Assembly (NCBI GenBank): GCA_003142435.1 | Contig: PLMI01000133.1 | Location: 884-11,147 of the forward strand | Length of the DNA stretch: 10,264 nucleotides | Direction of reading: 5' to 3' | Source: Coxiellaceae bacterium | Lineage (GTDB): Bacteria; Pseudomonadota; Gammaproteobacteria; UBA9339 | Shown: in pieces, positions 6,905-10,264 of the stretch | Position numbering within the stretch: the first letter of the stretch is position 1 | Layout of the letters: every line of letters begins with the position of its first letter | Notes under the pieces: generated by a model | Told to the model about the DNA's origin: nothing | The model's input: only the letters and a program-made list of their open reading frames with translations | Databases searched by the model: none | Position numbers and translations under genes: made by a program

Positions 6905-8294
6905 GCGTAAGTCGTTCTGCCTCTTCGCTTATATGAGTTTCTTGTTCTTGCTCTTGGCTTTTTTCTTCGGGAGCTTTTTCAATTTTTATGGGTACTAGTG
7001 TTTCTTGAAGTGGTGTAGCTTTATAAGATGTGATGCTGATTTTTTCCCAGGGCTTTGGTAATTTTTGTTTCAACAAGCTAAAAAAACCCGTAAATTTTTC
7101 TTTCACATTTTTAGCGAGATCAAAAGCAATTTTACTTACAAATGGCGCAATATTTTGATTAGAGAATTTTACAATTTTTTTAATATTTTTTAAAAAGCCG
7201 GCAACTTGTTCAAAAATTTGCGCGGGATGACATAATGCCGCGACTGATATTACAATTGGAGTTAAAAAGGTTTTTATAATTGCATGGTTTACTTGTTCTG
7301 GTGTTATTGGCAGGCCGTAGTTAATTTTTTTAATTACTCCATTTATTAACCCTCTTAGCGCATTCAATCCTAAAAAGATAAATCCGATGAGGCATGCGAT
7401 TGTCGCAACAGTGCTGGACGTAATTATATCGAAAGCTTTGGTAGGATTGATTACCAGTTGTATAAACCCTACAAATAAAGCTGCAATTGCGATGTTGATG
7501 AAAATGATGTATAAAACGCGGTCAAATTTACCCCATGATTCAAGCTCCGGCCATTTTGCTTCGCGGGCAATATGCAGATTTCTTGCAATAAATAACCGAT
7601 TTTCGTTAAGTTCTTCATTCCACTTTTTGAAATTTCTTATCGTTTTATAGGGAAGAGTGGTTTTATTTTTTTTTAGCAAAAGCATGAGTTTTCTTTGCAG
7701 GTTTTTTATTGATTTGCAAATATCAAGCAAATCTTGCCGGCTAAAATCTTCTTCTGAAAGTAAGTTCAATCCCTTGATTTGATTTTGCAAACTATCAAAA
7801 CTTTTTTTCAGTATAATTATTTGGTCCTGATCTTTTTTTTGAAAGAATTTCAGTTCATTGTGTAAAGATTGTTCTATGTTGTCGATATCATATTTTATGT
7901 TTTCAGCGAGAATAAAACGCCAAATGCTTTTGCTGGCTTTCATCACTCCTGTGTGATTTTTCAGCGTTATTGCTTCTGTGAATTTGAAAAGAAATTTAAC
8001 AATAACTGGAATTTCCTCAGCCATTATGTCGCGAATTGAAAGGATTTTTTCAAATATAAAGTGCTTTCTATCTTCTATAGTTGGCAATTCAAAACTATCG
8101 AATTCATCTGGCAGGTAATATATTTGCTGCTCTAAAATAGGCTTTTGTTCGATTTCTTCATTGCGAATCTCCATAAAATTTTTAGGTAATTTATTAAACG
8201 CTGTCAGCATCTCGAAGGATTTCGGGTATTTTAGAGGATCCAATTCTTTAGTTATTTTAGAAAGGAAATTTTGTATATCTGTTAATGAAACCAT
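6894..8294 (-). CDS. Uncharacterised membrane protein with Glu-rich C-terminal tail; possible secreted effector
   Basis: I do not recognise this 466-residue protein. Residues 1-130 are mostly predicted-helical and soluble. Residues 140-245 are rich in Lys, Glu, Leu and Gln with coiled-coil character. Two clear membrane segments follow (about 259-282 and 288-311), with a third hydrophobic stretch near 340-355. A basic helical region (360-415) leads to a polar tail. The tail is strongly acidic: APEEKSQEQEQE (441-452), then HISEEAERLTLKI at the end. This resembles the E-block signal described for many Dot/Icm (type IVB) effectors of Legionella and Coxiella, but composition alone is weak proof. 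There is no N-terminal signal peptide and no clear SD. A TATAAT box lies 40 nt upstream. The gene converges on lnt and overlaps it by 11 nt. The ORF is long, open and has base use like its neighbours, so it is very likely real. Confidence 0.8.
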   Translation of the reverse strand: MVSLTDIQNFLSKITKELDPLKYPKSFEMLTAFNKLPKNFMEIRNEEIEQKPILEQQIYYLPDEFDSFELPTIEDRKHFIFEKILSIRDIMAEEIPVIVKFLFKFTEAITLKNHTGVMKASKSIWRFILAENIKYDIDNIEQSLHNELKFFQKKDQDQIIILKKSFDSLQNQIKGLNLLSEEDFSRQDLLDICKSIKNLQRKLMLLLKKNKTTLPYKTIRNFKKWNEELNENRLFIARNLHIAREAKWPELESWGKFDRVLYIIFINIAIAALFVGFIQLVINPTKAFDIITSSTVATIACLIGFIFLGLNALRGLINGVIKKINYGLPITPEQVNHAIIKTFLTPIVISVAALCHPAQIFEQVAGFLKNIKKIVKFSNQNIAPFVSKIAFDLAKNVKEKFTGFFSLLKQKLPKPWEKISITSYKATPLQETLVPIKIEKAPEEKSQEQEQETHISEEAERLTLKI

Positions 8295-8333
8295 ATGGAT
8301 TTTGTTTTTTTGGCTTATTGTGTCTCGTATCTA

Positions 8334-8339
8334 ATTATA
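8334..8339 (-). promoter_or_regulatory. -10 box for the minus-strand 466-residue gene
   Basis: On the minus strand this reads TATAAT exactly. It would start transcription about 30 nt upstream of the ATG at 8294. No good -35 hexamer is present at 16-18 nt spacing. The region is AT-rich, so a chance match is possible. Confidence 0.4.
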
Positions 8340-8492
8340 GGATAAATACATTAAGGTATTATGAATGAGAAAATTAATAGTTTTTTGTAAGTATTTGATT
8401 TTACTGTATTTTTTTATTGCATGTTTTTAGTGTTTTTTCTCCGTAAGGTACACGAATTCAGTAAAAGTTATTAGAATTTGTAAAATATATAC

Positions 8493-8498
8493 TATAAT
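8493..8498 (+). promoter_or_regulatory. -10 box for the plus-strand 152-residue gene
   Basis: TATAAT lies 66 nt upstream of the start codon at 8565 and faces away from the minus-strand promoter at 8334-8339. The expected -35 region (about 8470-8476, TTAGAA) matches TTGACA poorly. Transcription from here would give a leader of about 60 nt. Nothing else was recognised in the 270-nt gap 8295-8564, which is AT-rich and holds several GAATTC palindromes. Confidence 0.4.
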
Positions 8499-8552
8499 TC
8501 AAGTAATTAATAATTATAAACTATATTTTTTTGAATTCTAAAAATAAAAATT

Positions 8553-8557
8553 CGGAG
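8553..8557 (+). promoter_or_regulatory. Strong ribosome binding site for the 152-residue gene
   Basis: CGGAG lies 7 nt before the ATG at 8565. It is the only near-consensus Shine-Dalgarno sequence seen in this window and fixes the start of this gene. An AATTC just upstream (8549-8553) can pair with GAATT at 8533-8537, so the site may border a small hairpin. Confidence 0.65.
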
Positions 8558-8564
8558 TAAAAAA

Positions 8565-9023
8565 ATGGGTCTTAGTAGATTTTTTCAACAATTACGCCGA
8601 CTACAAGAAAAAAAGCGGGTCTATAAAAACCAGTCAGTACAACCAGGGGAAAGCAGGGGTACTTTAAATGAAGATCCAAATTTCTTAGAGTATTTTCGAT
8701 TGATGGCTGACCAAATAGCTATTTCGACAAATAATGAAGTAGCGATGCAATTAGTAAGTAGAGTAGATAGTCAAATTATCGCTGAATTGCAAATTAAAAT
8801 ACGTGGCCATTACACCGCCAGTGAAAAGATTGGTATCATGGTATTAGCCAATGCAAGTTGGTATAAATTAAAATCTGGCAAATTTGTAACAGACCTAAAT
8901 GCTAATGTTATTTCTGTTCAGATTACAATTGGGAAAGATAATCTTAACGATTTAAAACAGTTTGTTGATTATGTTTTAGAGAATGTCAGGTTAGTAATCC
9001 CCGCCTCTTGTCATCGTTGTTAA
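8565..9023 (+). CDS. Hypothetical protein, 152 residues
   Basis: I do not recognise this protein. The N-terminus is a basic helix (about 4-22, rich in Arg, Lys and Gln) followed by a polar linker (23-36). The rest looks like a small alpha/beta domain: a helix around 40-65, a strand near 72-79 (AELQIKI), a helix near 86-100, a strand near 113-121 (ISVQITIG), and a C-terminal helix (about 123-143, containing LKQFVDYVLENV). It ends in ASCHRC. There is no signal peptide or membrane segment. The good SD and a TATAAT box upstream support it as a real gene. The domain can be aligned almost without gaps to the product of the next gene (9100-9438), so the two may be diverged duplicates. The function is unknown. 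Confidence 0.7.
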   Translation: MGLSRFFQQLRRLQEKKRVYKNQSVQPGESRGTLNEDPNFLEYFRLMADQIAISTNNEVAMQLVSRVDSQIIAELQIKIRGHYTASEKIGIMVLANASWYKLKSGKFVTDLNANVISVQITIGKDNLNDLKQFVDYVLENVRLVIPASCHRC

Positions 9024-9044
9024 TGTGATATTTCTTACTTTACT

Positions 9045-9071
9045 TTGAAACAAGGCTTTTTGTAATATAAC
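9045..9071 (+). promoter_or_regulatory. Possible weak promoter for the 112-residue gene
   Basis: TTGAAA (9045-9050) and TATAAC (9066-9071) are separated by 15 nt, shorter than the preferred 17. They lie in the 76-nt gap between the two small genes. Transcription would start about 20 nt before the ATG at 9100. The alternative is read-through from the upstream gene, since no terminator is visible in the gap. Confidence 0.25.
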
Positions 9072-9099
9072 GATTTCTTTATTTCATGCTTATAAAAAT

Positions 9100-9438
9100 A
9101 TGATCGGAGCAGTTAGTAAAGAAGTTCAAGATGAAGTAGAAATACGTTTACGCGCACAGGTGAGCGATACATTTTCTATTCTATTTATAATGAATGGCGA
9201 TGACTATGATAGGAATAGGAAAATAGTCAAATCTTTTTTTGAGTTGGCACGAAAACATCATATAAATAGTACTAATTATGAGATATCTAAAGATAAAGGT
9301 AGTTCATTTTTTGGCATCTCATTTGGTGACCTTGAGAGGGTTGCTAAGTTTGAGGATGTGCGAAATTTTTTAAATGAAATACCAGGTATCATTAAACAGG
9401 CCGGAAATTCAAATAGTCCAACACCGTTGGGATGTTAA
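9100..9438 (+). CDS. Hypothetical protein, 112 residues
   Basis: I do not recognise this protein. It appears to be a compact alpha/beta domain: a charged N-terminal helix, a strand near 24-31 (FSILFIMN), a helix near 38-53 (KIVKSFFELARKHH), strands near 57-76 ending in FFGISFG, a helix near 83-100 (FEDVRNFLNEIPGII) and a polar tail ending in LGC. There is no signal peptide or membrane segment. No SD precedes the ATG; a GGAG at 9105-9108 falls just inside the frame, which leaves the start uncertain. The order of strands and helices, and positions such as the KI before the first helix and the IxIG/ISFG strand, match the gene before it. It is probably a diverged neighbour copy. The remaining 100 nt to the next gene hold no recognised element. 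Confidence 0.6.
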   Translation: MIGAVSKEVQDEVEIRLRAQVSDTFSILFIMNGDDYDRNRKIVKSFFELARKHHINSTNYEISKDKGSSFFGISFGDLERVAKFEDVRNFLNEIPGIIKQAGNSNSPTPLGC

Positions 9439-9539
9439 GAAAGTTATATCTCGCAATTCTTGGTAACGCAATGTATGAGCGCTAAGGCCGGTAATCTTTG
9501 CAAATTTATCGATTTTCATTGGAGATAAAAAGAATAAAT

Positions 9540-10154
9540 TTAAATTTGTGTAATGATTTTTCGATTTTTCAGTTCATCATGCAATTGTTCTGGTGATGAA
9601 AACTGAATGACATCCATGCCGAGTTGTTTTGCGGGCATAAGGTTTTCTGCTCGTTCATCAATAAATATGCAGTCTTTTGCAGTAAGATTGTTTCTTTCAA
9701 GGAGGATTTGATAAATTCGCAACTCTGGTTTGCAGGTTTTTTCTACGCCGGAAATGACAATGTCTTTAAAGTAACTTATGAAATTAAATGTTTGCGGAAC
9801 AAACGGAAAGAAAGTTTCTTTCGCCCAATTGGTAAGCGCGTATAATGGATATTTTTGTTGATGCAAAGAATTTAAAATTGCTTTACTTCCAGGAATATCG
9901 CCGCGGACCATATCACGCCATTGTGAGTGCCAAAGAGTAATTGGTTCTTTGTGGTTTGGAAATTTTTCAATTAATTTATTAAGCACTTCAACATATGGAG
10001 TGCCGCGATCAGTTTCAGAATTTATTGACCAAATTCCAGTTTCGTCATAAAAGCGTTGAATTTTTTCATTGTCATTTGCAAAGTAATTGCGATAAACAAC
10101 ATTTGGGTCCCATTCGATAAGGACACCACCAAGGTCAAATATGATGTTTTGCAT
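9540..10154 (-). CDS. HAD family phosphatase (YihX-like, subfamily IA)
   Basis: This is a haloacid dehalogenase superfamily hydrolase of 204 residues (E. coli YihX 199). Motif I is IIFDLGGVLIEWD (4-16) with nucleophile Asp7. The usual second Asp is Gly9, which is normal for the YihX-type DLGN/DLGG subgroup. Motif II is ALTNW (106-110) with Thr108, motif III is Lys142 in CKPELRIYQ, and motif IV is IFIDERAEN (163-171), where DE replaces the more common DD. A small helical cap lies between about 16 and 85. YihX dephosphorylates alpha-D-glucose 1-phosphate, but substrates in this family vary, so none is assigned. There is no SD; an extended -10 box lies about 45 nt upstream. It faces the two small orphan genes tail to tail with a 101-nt gap and appears to stand alone. 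Confidence 0.9.
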   Translation of the reverse strand: MQNIIFDLGGVLIEWDPNVVYRNYFANDNEKIQRFYDETGIWSINSETDRGTPYVEVLNKLIEKFPNHKEPITLWHSQWRDMVRGDIPGSKAILNSLHQQKYPLYALTNWAKETFFPFVPQTFNFISYFKDIVISGVEKTCKPELRIYQILLERNNLTAKDCIFIDERAENLMPAKQLGMDVIQFSSPEQLHDELKNRKIITQI

Positions 10155-10196
10155 AGGTTTTTAGGAGTAATCAATTAATTTAGAAAGGTACATTTC

Positions 10197-10205
10197 ATAA
10201 TAGCA
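10197..10205 (-). promoter_or_regulatory. Extended -10 promoter for the HAD phosphatase gene
   Basis: On the minus strand this reads TGC followed by TATTAT, an extended -10 box 42 nt upstream of the ATG at 10154. A matching -35 hexamer is not seen. The rest of the tail to 10264 holds no recognisable gene. Confidence 0.4.
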
Positions 10206-10264
10206 CAAATTATTGAAAACATAATATATGTAAATCTTGGGTTTATGCCTCCATGCAAAAAACT

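Noticed and set aside
7387..7650. Plus-strand ORF of 87 codons inside the 466-residue gene
   Set aside because: It lies wholly antisense to a longer, better supported gene, has no SD and has no recognisable features.
8331..8356. PmrA-type box (CTTAA repeat) upstream of the 466-residue gene
   Set aside because: Only one CTTAA half-site is present on the minus strand near 8351-8355; the second half and central TT are missing.
9006..9023. CaaX-like prenylation motif at the C-terminus of the 152-residue protein (CHRC)
   Set aside because: Cys is at the right place, but His and Arg are not aliphatic, so farnesylation or geranylgeranylation is unlikely.
10155..10180. AGGAG on the plus strand near 10163 as the RBS of a gene running off the window
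   Set aside because: No start codon lies at a suitable distance, and stop codons follow quickly.

Overview
The window is AT-rich bacterial chromosome. The gene order mltG-tmk-holB-tatD matches the order known from gammaproteobacteria (E. coli yceG-tmk-holB-ycfH). Low GC, short GC-rich palindromes inside and between housekeeping genes, and a membrane protein with a glutamate-rich C-terminal tail suggest a host-associated or amoeba-associated gammaproteobacterium, possibly Legionellales (Coxiella/Legionella relatives). That placement is inference, because no rRNA or marker phylogeny is available here.

Positions 143-6904 hold a plus-strand housekeeping block: secF (protein export), rnhB (RNase HII), mltG (peptidoglycan chain-length lytic transglycosylase), tmk (thymidylate kinase), holB (clamp-loader delta-prime subunit), tatD (metal-dependent deoxyribonuclease family) and lnt (apolipoprotein N-acyltransferase). 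From mltG to lnt the genes touch or overlap (34 nt, 1 nt, a 7-nt overlap, a 4-nt overlap) and are probably co-transcribed and translationally coupled. Most starts lack a good Shine-Dalgarno sequence.

The unusual content of this block is a set of short palindromic repeats. A GTAGGGGCGACC-type element occurs upstream of secF, in split and inverted form between rnhB and mltG, and at the very end of mltG, where it encodes the last eight residues and supplies the stop codon. A different GC-rich palindrome sits in frame inside holB and adds about 40 residues between the ATPase core and the C-terminal domain. These resemble the protein-coding palindromic elements described in Rickettsia, but the sequences are not ones I can assign to a named family.

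From 6894 onward the window looks accessory. A 466-residue protein on the minus strand has coiled-coil character, two or three membrane segments and a Glu-rich tail, and its 3' end overlaps that of lnt by 11 nt. A 270-nt AT-rich region with outward-facing TATAAT boxes separates it from two small orphan genes (152 and 112 residues) on the plus strand, which may be diverged tandem copies of one fold. A minus-strand HAD-family phosphatase (YihX-like) closes the window. No tRNA, rRNA, CRISPR array, transposase or convincing rho-independent terminator was seen.
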